This document shows positions 17,413-25,803 of a stretch of DNA of 64,000 nt, one piece after another. This stretch comes from Paraburkholderia sp. BCC1884. GTDB taxonomy: Bacteria; Pseudomonadota; Gammaproteobacteria; Burkholderiales; Burkholderiaceae. The translations under genes and the position numbers were made by a program. A model generated the notes under the pieces. The model saw only the letters and a program-made list of their open reading frames with translations. It had not been told where the DNA came from and made no database searches. The number at the start of each line of letters is the position of its first letter. Position 1 is the stretch's first letter. The stretch is taken from assembly GCF_900996225.1 (NCBI RefSeq), contig NZ_CAAJGL010000067.1, positions 1 to 64,000 of the forward strand, written 5' to 3'.

Positions 17413-19326
17413 TTACTCCAGCGCTGCTGCAACCAGTTCGGCGATGTCCAGCACTTCCGGACGCACGCCGACCACGCCTTCCAACATCGCCGTGCAGTTC
17501 GGGCATCCCACTGCGACGATCTCCGCGCCGATGGTTTTCGCATCGTCGATACGGATGTCGGGGATGCGACGCTTACCCGGAATGTCAGTCAAGGGCGCAC
17601 CGCCGCCGCCGCCGCAGCAGCGTCCGCGCATGCCGTTACGCTCCATTTCGACGACCTTGATGCCGATGCTTTTCAACAAACGGCGCGGCGCTTCCGTCTC
17701 GCCGTTGTAGCGGCCCAGATAGCACGGATCGTGATACGTGATCTTGCGGTCGGCGAAGGCGGCGACCGCACGCGGCGTCAGCTTGCCGCTCGCGACCAGT
17801 TCTTCGATCAGCGCAGTGTGGTGCTGCACTTCGTAGAAGCCACCCAGTGCGCGATATTCATTGCGCAGGCTATGCAGGACGTGCGGATCGGCCGTGACGA
17901 TCTTGCGGAATTCATACTGCGACAGCGTGCCGATCAGTTTGTGCGCGAGTTGCTGGAACGTGGCTTCGTCGCCGAGTCGCCGTGCCGTATCGCCGGTATC
18001 GGTTTCCACGCCACCCAGCACCGCATAGTCGATGCCCGCGCGATTCAACACCTTGACCAGCGCGCGCAAGGTACGTTGATAGCGCATGTCGAACGCGCCT
18101 TCACCGGCGATCAGCAAAACGTCGACGGGTCGACCCGGCTGCGCGACCTGGACCTGCAAATCGACTGCCCAGTCGTAACGCGCGCCGATGTCGTAGCCGT
18201 TCGCACTGCCGGTCTCGCGCAGATTCGCCAGCGTGATCGGGCCTTTACCCGGCACGCTCCCTTCCACGAGTGTCTGGTTGCGACGCATATCCACGATCGC
18301 GTCGACGTGTTCGATCAGCATCGGGCACTCCTGTACGCAAGCGCGGCAGGTCGTGCAGGACCACAGCGTGTCCGCTTCGATCAGACCGGAAATCAGCGGC
18401 TTGCCCGGCGCACCGGCATGTTTGCCGAGCGCAATGCCCGGTGTCGGGCTGCCCGCGTATTCTGCGTCCGTGCCGCCCACCATGCCCGTGACCAGGTCCT
18501 GAATCAGCTTCTTCGGGTTGAGCGGCTGACCGGCGGCGAACGCAGGGCACGCCGCTTCGCATTTGCCGCATTGCACGCACGCATCGAAACTGAGCAACTG
18601 GTTCCAGCGAAACTCCACCGGTTTGCCGACGCCATACTCTTTCGCGTCGAGCAGCGGCACCTTCAATGCGGTCGGCGGCACGACATCGTTATCGTTACGC
18701 TGCGCAAACCGCTCCTGACGCGGATGAAACGCAAGGTGCAGCAAGCCGGCCATGGCATGCTTCATCGGACCACCCCGTGCGGCGCCGAACGTCATGGTGA
18801 ACGCACCCGCTCCGATCAGCAGCGCGACGATCACGGCCAGCGCGCCCGACATCGCACCCGCCGGCAACGCGATAAACAGCACCAGCCCCAGCGCGAACGA
18901 CCCCAGCAACAGCGGCAGATGATCCCAAGGTCCACGCGACAGGCGCGCCGGTACGGCCTTCGCGCCATGCCGTCGACGCCAGACGAACACCGCCCCCACC
19001 AGCATTACGAGCGCGGCCAGGAAGATCAGCTTGTCGAGCCATGGCGAATAGATCGCCAGCCCGTAATTGAGGAACACCAGCGCCATCGCGAGAATCGCGC
19101 CGCCCGCGGTCGCCACGTGCGTTTTGGCGATGTACGGATCGCGCGCCACCACATGGTGCAGGTCGACGAAATAGCGCTTCGGGATCGCCAGCAGATTGGT
19201 CCAGCCATACGCCCCCGCCGCCGTGGCGCGGCCTTCACGCCAGTACGCGGCACGCTTCACGAGCGCAAACGCCAGACCCGCCATCGACAACCACAACAGG
19301 ACGGTGATGACAAACACGGGGCTCAT
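17413..19326 (-). CDS. dgcB: dimethylglycine demethylation iron-sulfur membrane subunit DgcB
   Basis: A 637-residue membrane-bound Fe-S protein. The first part has hydrophobic segments near residues 4-24, 65-85, 95-115 and 130-175. Two [4Fe-4S] motifs follow (CVQCGKCEAACPAF and CTTCRACVQECP), then two CCG-type cysteine domains (HDPCYLGRYNGE, GRCCGGGGGAP, AVGCPNCTAML). It resembles heterodisulfide-reductase-like quinone-linked subunits and probably passes electrons from DgcA and the ETF to quinone. The start at 19326 follows AAGGA and sits two bases after the dgcA stop; an ATG at 19344 would overlap dgcA. Confidence 0.92.
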   Translation of the reverse strand: MSPVFVITVLLWLSMAGLAFALVKRAAYWREGRATAAGAYGWTNLLAIPKRYFVDLHHVVARDPYIAKTHVATAGGAILAMALVFLNYGLAIYSPWLDKLIFLAALVMLVGAVFVWRRRHGAKAVPARLSRGPWDHLPLLLGSFALGLVLFIALPAGAMSGALAVIVALLIGAGAFTMTFGAARGGPMKHAMAGLLHLAFHPRQERFAQRNDNDVVPPTALKVPLLDAKEYGVGKPVEFRWNQLLSFDACVQCGKCEAACPAFAAGQPLNPKKLIQDLVTGMVGGTDAEYAGSPTPGIALGKHAGAPGKPLISGLIEADTLWSCTTCRACVQECPMLIEHVDAIVDMRRNQTLVEGSVPGKGPITLANLRETGSANGYDIGARYDWAVDLQVQVAQPGRPVDVLLIAGEGAFDMRYQRTLRALVKVLNRAGIDYAVLGGVETDTGDTARRLGDEATFQQLAHKLIGTLSQYEFRKIVTADPHVLHSLRNEYRALGGFYEVQHHTALIEELVASGKLTPRAVAAFADRKITYHDPCYLGRYNGETEAPRRLLKSIGIKVVEMERNGMRGRCCGGGGGAPLTDIPGKRRIPDIRIDDAKTIGAEIVAVGCPNCTAMLEGVVGVRPEVLDIAELVAAALE

Positions 19327-19328
19327 CG

Positions 19329-21392
19329 TCAGAAATCCTTGCAAAGGCGCAGCGCGTCGTAAATCGCGCCGTGAATGTTGTGCATGGAAATACAGTCGCC
19401 GACGCGGAACAGCAGGAAACGGCCATTGCCGAGTTCTTCCGACAGCGACGGCTGCGGCTCGGACGCGAACAGCTTGTGCACGTCCACCTGGCCGCGATTG
19501 AGCGACTCGGGCTTGAGCGTCCAGTACAACTCGTCGTTCGGCGTGCTGCCGTTCTCGATCACCACCTGATCGACGGCGCGCTCTTCCTGCTCCTCGGTGT
19601 ACTCGTTGCGGATCACGGCGATCTTCTTGCCGTCTTCCTCGTAGACCTTGTCGAGCCAGTAGTTCGGCGTATGAATGACGCCTTGTGCGTAGAGACGTCG
19701 ATAGAAAATCGGGAACGTGGTGCCGCCGACGTCGTCGGCGACCTTCACATCAGGCGTCACGATCTCGACATTCGAACCACGGCTCGACATGAAATCGGCC
19801 ACGCCCGCACCGGCATGCGTGCTGACGCCGTCGTACACCAGCACGTTCTTGCCCGGTTCGACTTTGCCGGAAAGGACATCCCACGAACTCACCGCGAGAC
19901 CTTCATCCACACCCCACGCCGCGACTTGCGACGTGAACGACGAGCCGCCCGTTGCGAGCACGACGATGTCCGGCTTCTCGGCCATGATGGTTTTTTCGTC
20001 GGCGGCGACACCCAGGCGACGCTCTACGCCGAGTCGCTTCGTTTCCATATCGAACCAGCGCACGATGCCCGCCATCTGCTCGCGCTGCGGCGCTTTCGCA
20101 GCCAGCATGATCTGGCCGCCGACATAGTCGTTCTTCTCGAACAGCACCACGTCGTGACCGCGCGACTTCGCGACACGCGCCGCTTCCAGTCCCGCGGGCC
20201 CCGCCCCGACCACCACGACTTTGCGCTTCGGTCCGCGCGTCTTCGCGATCACATGCGGCATGGTCGCCTCACGCGAGGTCGCGGCGTTCTGCACGCACAG
20301 CACGTCGTGTCCGTTGTATTGGCGGTCGATACAGTAATTCGCGCCGACGCACTGCTTGATTTCATCCTCGCGACCGTCGCGGATCTTGATGACCATGTGC
20401 GGATCGGCAATCTGCGCGCGCGTCATACCGACCAGATCGACCATGCCGCTTGCCAGCAGACGCTCGGCCTGGCCCGCATCGCGAATACTTTGCGCGTGCA
20501 TGACCGGCAGCTTCACCACCGACTTGATGCCGGCCGCAAGATGTACGAACGGTTCGGGCGGCAGCGCCATCGGCGGCATGCAGTTGGCGAGCGTGTTGTG
20601 CGTGTCCGCGCCGGAACCGATTACGCCGAGGTAATCGATGAGACCGGTTTCGCTCATCGCCTGAGCGATCTCCTTGAGCTGTTCGTGATCGAGCCCGTCT
20701 TCATGGAACTCGTCGCCGCACATGCGCAGACCGATGCAGAAGTCCGGGCCGACGGCTTCGCGCACCGCCTTCAGTACTTCAGTGCCGAAACGCAGACGGT
20801 TTTCGAGCGAGCCACCCCATTCGTCGGTACGGAAGTTGGTGCGCGGGCTCCAGAACTGATCGATCAGATGCTGGTGCGCCGCCGAGATTTCGACGCCGTC
20901 CATACCGGCGTCTTTCACGCGCTTCGCAGCCGCAGCGAAATCGCTGATGATGCGACGAATCTCTTCGACTTCGATGATCTTCGCATTACCGCGATGCACC
21001 GGCTCGCGCACGCCGGAAGGCGACATCAGATGCGGCCAATGCTCGCCATGAAATGCCGAACGACGACCCATGTGCGTAGCCTGGATCATGATCTTCGCGC
21101 CATGCGCGTGCATCGCTTCGGCGAGACGCGCGAGCGGATCGATGATCTTGTCGGTCGACAGGTTCACCGACTTCCACCAGCCTTGCGGACTGTCGATCGA
21201 CACCGGGCTCGAGCCGCCGCAAATCGCGAGGCCGACCCCACCCTTGGCCTTCTCTTCGTAGTAACGGATATAACGCTCGCCAGGCAGGCCGCCCGGTTCC
21301 GCATACACCTCCGCGTGCGCGGTGCTGACGATGCGGTTGCGCAAAGTCAGCTTGTTCAGCGTAAGAGGCTTGAAAAGGTTCGGGTAACGCAT
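19329..21392 (-). CDS. dgcA: dimethylglycine demethylase catalytic subunit DgcA
   Basis: A 687-residue flavoprotein of the 2,4-dienoyl-CoA reductase/trimethylamine dehydrogenase group that oxidises dimethylglycine to sarcosine. Residues 1 to about 370 are the FMN TIM barrel (FKPLTLNKLTLRNRIVSTAH). A Cys cluster for [4Fe-4S] lies at CVGANYCIDRQYNGHDVLC, and the C-terminal part is an FAD/NAD-like domain (KVVVVGAGPAGLEAARVAKS). It is coupled to dgcB, and the order M19, DUF5943, dgcA, dgcB matches the Pseudomonas betaine locus. GAGG precedes the ATG. Confidence 0.94.
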   Translation of the reverse strand: MRYPNLFKPLTLNKLTLRNRIVSTAHAEVYAEPGGLPGERYIRYYEEKAKGGVGLAICGGSSPVSIDSPQGWWKSVNLSTDKIIDPLARLAEAMHAHGAKIMIQATHMGRRSAFHGEHWPHLMSPSGVREPVHRGNAKIIEVEEIRRIISDFAAAAKRVKDAGMDGVEISAAHQHLIDQFWSPRTNFRTDEWGGSLENRLRFGTEVLKAVREAVGPDFCIGLRMCGDEFHEDGLDHEQLKEIAQAMSETGLIDYLGVIGSGADTHNTLANCMPPMALPPEPFVHLAAGIKSVVKLPVMHAQSIRDAGQAERLLASGMVDLVGMTRAQIADPHMVIKIRDGREDEIKQCVGANYCIDRQYNGHDVLCVQNAATSREATMPHVIAKTRGPKRKVVVVGAGPAGLEAARVAKSRGHDVVLFEKNDYVGGQIMLAAKAPQREQMAGIVRWFDMETKRLGVERRLGVAADEKTIMAEKPDIVVLATGGSSFTSQVAAWGVDEGLAVSSWDVLSGKVEPGKNVLVYDGVSTHAGAGVADFMSSRGSNVEIVTPDVKVADDVGGTTFPIFYRRLYAQGVIHTPNYWLDKVYEEDGKKIAVIRNEYTEEQEERAVDQVVIENGSTPNDELYWTLKPESLNRGQVDVHKLFASEPQPSLSEELGNGRFLLFRVGDCISMHNIHGAIYDALRLCKDF

Positions 21393-21429
21393 CGCGATCG
21401 ACCTCGGAATGAATAGGCTGGGTGCGTTG

Positions 21430-21972
21430 TTATGCTGCGAGCGGCGACACTTCGAACACGCAATGATCGTGATCGTGGCCTTCGGCCGCGCAGCGCGATT
21501 CTTTCGAATGCGACGGCGGCCCCTTGCGGGCGCCGTCCGGCGCGGTGTCGTTCACCCAATCCATGGCGCCCGCAAACCAGCCGGCGAACATGTAGCAAAG
21601 CTTGCCTTCCTTGCCCGGCTGCGCGAGCACGAACGACGAGTAGTGCAATTCCACGCGAGCGTGCGAGCTCGACGGATCCGATTCCGTGATCGTGAAGATG
21701 CCCCAGCCGCGTTGCGACAGACGCTTCAGGTAATGCTCGAACACCGCCATGCCTGAAATACCGTGCTGTTTGGCTTCCTTGTCGCACCAGAAATAGGCGG
21801 ATTTGTAGCCGGCCTTGTAGAGAATCTCCGCATACGCGTCGAGGCCGAGTGCTTCTTCCACGGCGGTGTGGTTGTTCGTGAAGAAGTGACGCGGCACGTA
21901 GAGCATCGGCAGCGCGTCGGTGGTCCAGACGCCGGTGTTCGCGTCGACGTCGATAGGCAGTTGGGGTTGCAT
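21430..21972 (-). CDS. DUF5943 protein of the dgc operon
   Basis: A 180-residue protein with no signal peptide, always expected beside dgcA in this type of locus (equivalent to the gene between the dipeptidase-like gene and dgcA in Pseudomonas). It begins QPQLPIDVDANTGVWTTDALPMLYVPRHFF and has several Cys and Trp residues in the middle (AYFWCDKEAKQHGISGMAVF), a weak likeness to V4R-like small-molecule domains. The C-terminus is His/Asp rich (GHDHDHCVFEV), which might bind a metal. The function is unknown; a helper role in dimethylglycine oxidation is inferred from conserved position. Confidence 0.75.
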   Translation of the reverse strand: MQPQLPIDVDANTGVWTTDALPMLYVPRHFFTNNHTAVEEALGLDAYAEILYKAGYKSAYFWCDKEAKQHGISGMAVFEHYLKRLSQRGWGIFTITESDPSSSHARVELHYSSFVLAQPGKEGKLCYMFAGWFAGAMDWVNDTAPDGARKGPPSHSKESRCAAEGHDHDHCVFEVSPLAA

Positions 21973-22020
21973 GTGGAGGCTCGCTTTATAAGTTTGGCTT
22001 CTTGAGAGGCGGCGGAAGAG

Positions 22021-22992
22021 TCAGACCTTCCAGACTTCGCCGAAAACGCGTATCCAGTTTTCGCCCATGATCTTCTTGATGCGCGTCTCGCTCCAGCCGG
22101 CGCGCTCCATCGCGGCCGTCAGATTCGGAAACTCGCCGATCGTGCGAATGCCCTCCGGATTCACCACCTTGCCGAAGTTCGTCAACTGGCGATAACGGCC
22201 CTTGTCGTGCGTGATCCAGTCGAAGAACTCGGTGCTATAGCCTTGCGTGAAGTCCGTGCCGATGCCGACCTGGTCTTCACCGATCAGATTCACGACGTAG
22301 TCGATCGCCTCGATATAGTCATCGACGGTCGCGTCCGGGCCGCGTTTGAGGAACGGTGCGAACATCGTCACGCCGACGAAACCGCCTGCGTCCGCGATTT
22401 CTTTCAACTGTTCATCGCTTTTGTTGCGCGGATGTTCTTTCAGACCCGACGGGCAGCAATGCGAGTAGCACACCGGCTTATTCGAAGCGGCAATCGCCTC
22501 CGATGAAGTCTTGCCGCCCACGTGCGAGAGATCGACCATGATGCCGACGCGGTTCATTTCCTGAATCACTTCGCGGCCATAACCGGACAGACCGCCGTCG
22601 CGCTCGTAGCAACCAGTGCCCACCAGGTTCTGCGTGTTGTAGCAAAGCTGCACCACGTTCACGCCGAGATCCTTGAATGCCTCGATATAGCCGAGGTTAT
22701 CCTCGAAGGCATGGGCGTTCTGGAAACCGAAGATGATGCCGGTCTTGTTCTCTTTCTTCGCGCGGAAGATGTCGTCGGTCGTCCGCACGAGCGTCAGGAT
22801 CTCGCCGTACTCGCGGATCTGCTGCTTCATCTCGGCGATGTTGTCGACGGTCTTCTGGAAGCTTTCCCAGACCGACACCGTGCAGTTCACCGCGGTCACA
22901 CCGCCTTTGCGCATGTCCTCGAATACCGAACGCTCGAACTTGGAAATGTTCAGACCGTCGATGATGATGCTGTTGTCGTGCAGAGTGCTCAT
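22021..22992 (-). CDS. M19 membrane-dipeptidase family protein with altered metal site
   Basis: A 323-residue protein of the renal-dipeptidase family. Ligand-like His157 (VDLSHVGG), His178 (CYSHCCPSG) and Asp247 (GIGTDFTQG) are kept. The N-terminal HxD zinc motif is replaced (IDGLNIS, Leu14/Ile16), and the bridging Glu position appears to be Gln91 (GFQNAHAFED), so it probably cannot bind two zincs in the usual way. It has no signal peptide, so it is cytoplasmic. GGAG precedes the ATG. It sits between glyA and the DUF5943/dgcA genes, and genes of this type travel with dgcAB in other bacteria. Ordinary dipeptidase activity is doubtful. Confidence 0.85.
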   Translation of the reverse strand: MSTLHDNSIIIDGLNISKFERSVFEDMRKGGVTAVNCTVSVWESFQKTVDNIAEMKQQIREYGEILTLVRTTDDIFRAKKENKTGIIFGFQNAHAFEDNLGYIEAFKDLGVNVVQLCYNTQNLVGTGCYERDGGLSGYGREVIQEMNRVGIMVDLSHVGGKTSSEAIAASNKPVCYSHCCPSGLKEHPRNKSDEQLKEIADAGGFVGVTMFAPFLKRGPDATVDDYIEAIDYVVNLIGEDQVGIGTDFTQGYSTEFFDWITHDKGRYRQLTNFGKVVNPEGIRTIGEFPNLTAAMERAGWSETRIKKIMGENWIRVFGEVWKV

Positions 22993-23010
22993 CGTTTGCT
23001 CCAGGCGTGC

Positions 23011-24285
23011 TCAGTAGATGGGAAAGCGTTCGCACAGCGCAAAAATCTCGCGGCGCACACGTTGTTCGGTAGCGGCATGGCCTTGCGGGTGATCGCGCAG
23101 TGCGTCGAGCACATCGACGATCAGGCGCCCCACGTCGCGGAATTCGCTTACGCCGAAGCCGCGCGTGGTGCCGGCCGGCGTGCCGAGGCGAACCCCCGAC
23201 GTGACCGTCGGCTTTTCGGTGTCGAAAGGAATGCCGTTTTTATTGCAGGTGATGCCCGCGCGTTCCAGCGCCTGCTCGACCTGATTGCCCTTCAAACTCT
23301 TGGGGCGCAAATCGACCAGCAGCAGATGGTTGTCGGTGCCGCCCGTGACCAGATCGACACCGCCGTCTTTCAGCACTTCGCCCAAGGCTTTCGCGTTGGC
23401 GAGCACGCTGTCGATATACGTCTTGAAGCCGGGTTGCAGCGCCTCGCCGAACGCCACCGCCTTGCCGGCGATCACGTGCATCAGCGGGCCGCCTTGCAAG
23501 CCGGGGAACACGGCCGAGTTGATCTTCTTCGCGATGTCTTCGTCGTTCGTCAGCACAAAGCCGCCGCGCGGACCGCGCAGGGTCTTGTGGGTGGTGGACG
23601 TGACCACATGCGCATGCTCGACCGGATTCTGGTGACGGCCCGCCGCGATCACGCCGGCGATATGCGCCATATCCACCATCAGCTTCGCGCCGACGCTATC
23701 GGCGATCGCATGCAGCCGTGCGAAGTCGAGCGCCCGCGGGTAGGCCGAGAAGCCGGCGATCAGCAACGCCGGTTTATGCTGCTGCGCGAGTTCTTCGATC
23801 TGCTCGTAATCGATCAGCATCGTGTCGCGATTCACACCGTATTGCACGGCGTTGAACCACTTGCCCGACATCGCGGGCTTCGCGCCGTGCGTCAGGTGGC
23901 CGCCCGCGTCGAGCGACATGCCGAGCACCGTGTCGCCTGGCTTGACCAGTGCGAGCATCACCGCGCCGTTCGCCTGCGCGCCGGAATGCGGTTGCACGTT
24001 GGCGAATTTCGCGTTGAATAGTTGCTTGATACGATCCAGCGCCAGCGTCTCGATTACGTCCGCGTATTCGCAACCGCCGTAGTAACGCTTGCCCGGATAC
24101 CCTTCCGCATACTTGTTGGTCAGCACCGAGCCCTGCGCTTCGAGCACCGCACGCGACACGATATTTTCCGACGCGATCAACTCGACCTGCGATTGCTGGC
24201 GCTCCAGCTCTTTCAAAATGGCGCCGCGCACCGCCGCATCGTGCGTCGCGAGCGATTCTTCGAAGAAGGGATTCGGGTTCGACAT
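23011..24285 (-). CDS. glyA: serine hydroxymethyltransferase GlyA
   Basis: A 424-residue PLP enzyme interconverting glycine plus methylene-THF with serine plus THF. The PLP lysine is in [16 protein letters not shown], and the substrate-binding SENIVSRAV and [13 protein letters not shown] blocks are present. Length and N-terminus ([16 protein letters not shown]) fit GlyA; upstream in-frame codons lack a ribosome site. It heads the minus-strand dgc/gbc run, so it is probably a pathway-dedicated copy that uses C1-folate from sarcosine oxidation to make serine, which serine dehydratase at 42.7 kb turns into pyruvate. A housekeeping glyA is expected elsewhere. Confidence 0.95.
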   Translation of the reverse strand: MSNPNPFFEESLATHDAAVRGAILKELERQQSQVELIASENIVSRAVLEAQGSVLTNKYAEGYPGKRYYGGCEYADVIETLALDRIKQLFNAKFANVQPHSGAQANGAVMLALVKPGDTVLGMSLDAGGHLTHGAKPAMSGKWFNAVQYGVNRDTMLIDYEQIEELAQQHKPALLIAGFSAYPRALDFARLHAIADSVGAKLMVDMAHIAGVIAAGRHQNPVEHAHVVTSTTHKTLRGPRGGFVLTNDEDIAKKINSAVFPGLQGGPLMHVIAGKAVAFGEALQPGFKTYIDSVLANAKALGEVLKDGGVDLVTGGTDNHLLLVDLRPKSLKGNQVEQALERAGITCNKNGIPFDTEKPTVTSGVRLGTPAGTTRGFGVSEFRDVGRLIVDVLDALRDHPQGHAATEQRVRREIFALCERFPIY

Positions 24286-24729
24286 GAAAAGTCCGTGAAG
24301 TCGTTGACGGTAGGCCGCAAGCACCGCTGGGTGTCCGCTGCGGCGATGCTGCTGCCGGTCTGCATTGCGTCTATTCTTGACGTTAGCCCCGCATGTCAAT
24401 TTACGAATTCAGACGCGTTCTTTGCCTTTTCCGCCATCGGCGTCCTTTTTCGACAAGTCGGCGATCTCGCATCTCACTGCATTTCATCGAACGACCGTTC
24501 GCCAAAGCGGGCGATGGCGCACTGCACTCGCTCGTCGCGCGCAGTTCGGGTGCGCGCGAAACCTTCGCTGCGCTGTTGTGGTGCCGTTTATTTGGCTATC
24601 CCCGTTGAATGCATGCGCTATCGAGGGTTTAGCCTGATGGCATGGTAGTTGCGCTAATACGCAAAATTGAAAAAGTCGCAGTTCCCCACGGCGACGCGAT
24701 ATTACAGATTCGAAGGAATCATTCCTCAC
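24286..24729. promoter_or_regulatory. divergent intergenic region between glyA and the GbdR-like gene
   Basis: A 444-base stretch with no convincing gene; the open frames in it lack ribosome sites. It must hold the promoter for the ten-gene glyA-to-binding-protein run and that for the regulator at 24730. A short inverted repeat TTGCG-N6-CGCAA lies at 24649-24664. I looked for the paired TGCGAC repeats found at two other promoters and found only single GTCGCA-like words. No glycine riboswitch-like fold was recognised. Confidence 0.5.
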
Positions 24730-25725
24730 ATGTCCACCGATCGCACGGCGTCGTTGTCCCACTTCGCGTTCATGCCGCTTCCCAACTTCACGATGATCGC
24801 GTTCACCAACGCCATCGAAGTGCTGCGCATGGCGAACTACCTGACGGGACAAACGCTGTACCGCTGGTCGATCGTTAGCCCCGATGGCGGCCCGGTCACC
24901 GCAAGCAATGGTCTCTCTGTCGACACCGGTCCGGTCGAATCCGTCGGTCAACCCGATATCGTGTTCGTGGTGGGCGGCATCAACGTCCAGCACGCCACCA
25001 CGCTCGCGCATCTCTCCGCGTTGCGCCGCTTCGCCCGGCTCGGCAGTGTGCTCGGCAGTCTGTGCACCGGCACTTATGCGCTTGCGCGTGCCGGCCTGCT
25101 GGCCGGTTATGCCTGCGCGATTCATTGGGAAAACATGTCGGCGCTCAAGGAAGAGTTTCCCGACACGCGCTTTCTGAAAGAACTGTTCGTGATCGATCGC
25201 GATCGCGTCACCTGCACGGGCGGTGTGGCGCCGCTCGACATGATGCTGAACCTGATCGCGCCGCGCGTAGGTACGGCGCGCGTCACGCAGATCGCCGAGC
25301 AGTTCATCGTCGAACATGTGCGCGATACCAGCGCGCAACAGAAGATGCCGCTGGTGGCGCGGCTCGGTTCGGCCAACAAGTCGCTCTTCGAAGTGATCTC
25401 GCTGATGGAGAACAACATCGAAGAGCCACTCTCGCGCGAAGAACTCGCGCGGCTGGCCGGTATGTCGCAACGGCAATTGCAGCGGCTTTTCCGCGAACAT
25501 CTCGGGATGACGCCGACGCATTACTATCTGACGCTGCGTCTGCGGCGCGCGCGCGAGTTGCTGCTGCAAACCGACATGTCGATCATGCACATCACGATGG
25601 CGTGCGGCTTCCAGTCGGCTTGCCATTTTTCGAAAAGCTATCGCGATTCGTTCGGCACGGCGCCGACACGCGAGCGCCGCAAGCAGGCACCTTCGCTGGC
25701 GGTGGTGCCGGTCATGGCGGCCTGA
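24730..25725 (+). CDS. gbdR: GbdR-like GATase1/AraC transcriptional activator
   Basis: A 331-residue regulator. The N-terminal DJ-1/PfpI-like domain (about residues 10-175, FMPLPNFTMIAFTNAIEVLR) senses the ligand, and the C-terminal AraC DNA-binding domain (about 215-320) has two helix-turn-helices (LSREELARLAGMSQRQLQRL and MHITMACGFQSACHFSKSY). GbdR proteins respond to betaine and dimethylglycine and switch on the gbc, dgc and sox genes. It is divergent from the glyA-dgc-gbc run, so it is the best candidate for its activator. The gene at 46495 is a close paralogue, so which one is the true GbdR orthologue is uncertain. Confidence 0.85.
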   Translation: MSTDRTASLSHFAFMPLPNFTMIAFTNAIEVLRMANYLTGQTLYRWSIVSPDGGPVTASNGLSVDTGPVESVGQPDIVFVVGGINVQHATTLAHLSALRRFARLGSVLGSLCTGTYALARAGLLAGYACAIHWENMSALKEEFPDTRFLKELFVIDRDRVTCTGGVAPLDMMLNLIAPRVGTARVTQIAEQFIVEHVRDTSAQQKMPLVARLGSANKSLFEVISLMENNIEEPLSREELARLAGMSQRQLQRLFREHLGMTPTHYYLTLRLRRARELLLQTDMSIMHITMACGFQSACHFSKSYRDSFGTAPTRERRKQAPSLAVVPVMAA

Positions 25726-25752
25726 CTTCGGTACGCCGGGCATTAAAAAGCA

Positions 25753-25785
25753 CGTTGAACGGTTTTACGTTCAACGCGTTTTTTT
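25753..25785 (+). terminator. rho-independent terminator after the GbdR-like gene
   Basis: A perfect 9-bp stem CGTTGAACG / CGTTCAACG with a six-base loop is followed by CG and seven T's. It lies between the convergent regulator and fdhA genes; A-rich sequence on the left may let it serve fdhA too. Confidence 0.85.
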
Positions 25786-25803
25786 ATCGGCCGCCGCTCG
25801 ACA

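Noticed and set aside
17251..21416. Very long open frames on the plus strand (about 700 codons each) opposite dgcB and dgcA
   Set aside because: They are mirror images of well-supported genes in high-GC DNA, Arg/His-rich, without domains or ribosome sites. Strong third-position GC bias keeps the opposite frame free of stops.
24286..24648. Short open frames and a possible glycine or folate riboswitch upstream of glyA
   Set aside because: The frames are Arg-rich with no ribosome site. I could not find the conserved core words or paired helices of a glycine or THF riboswitch.
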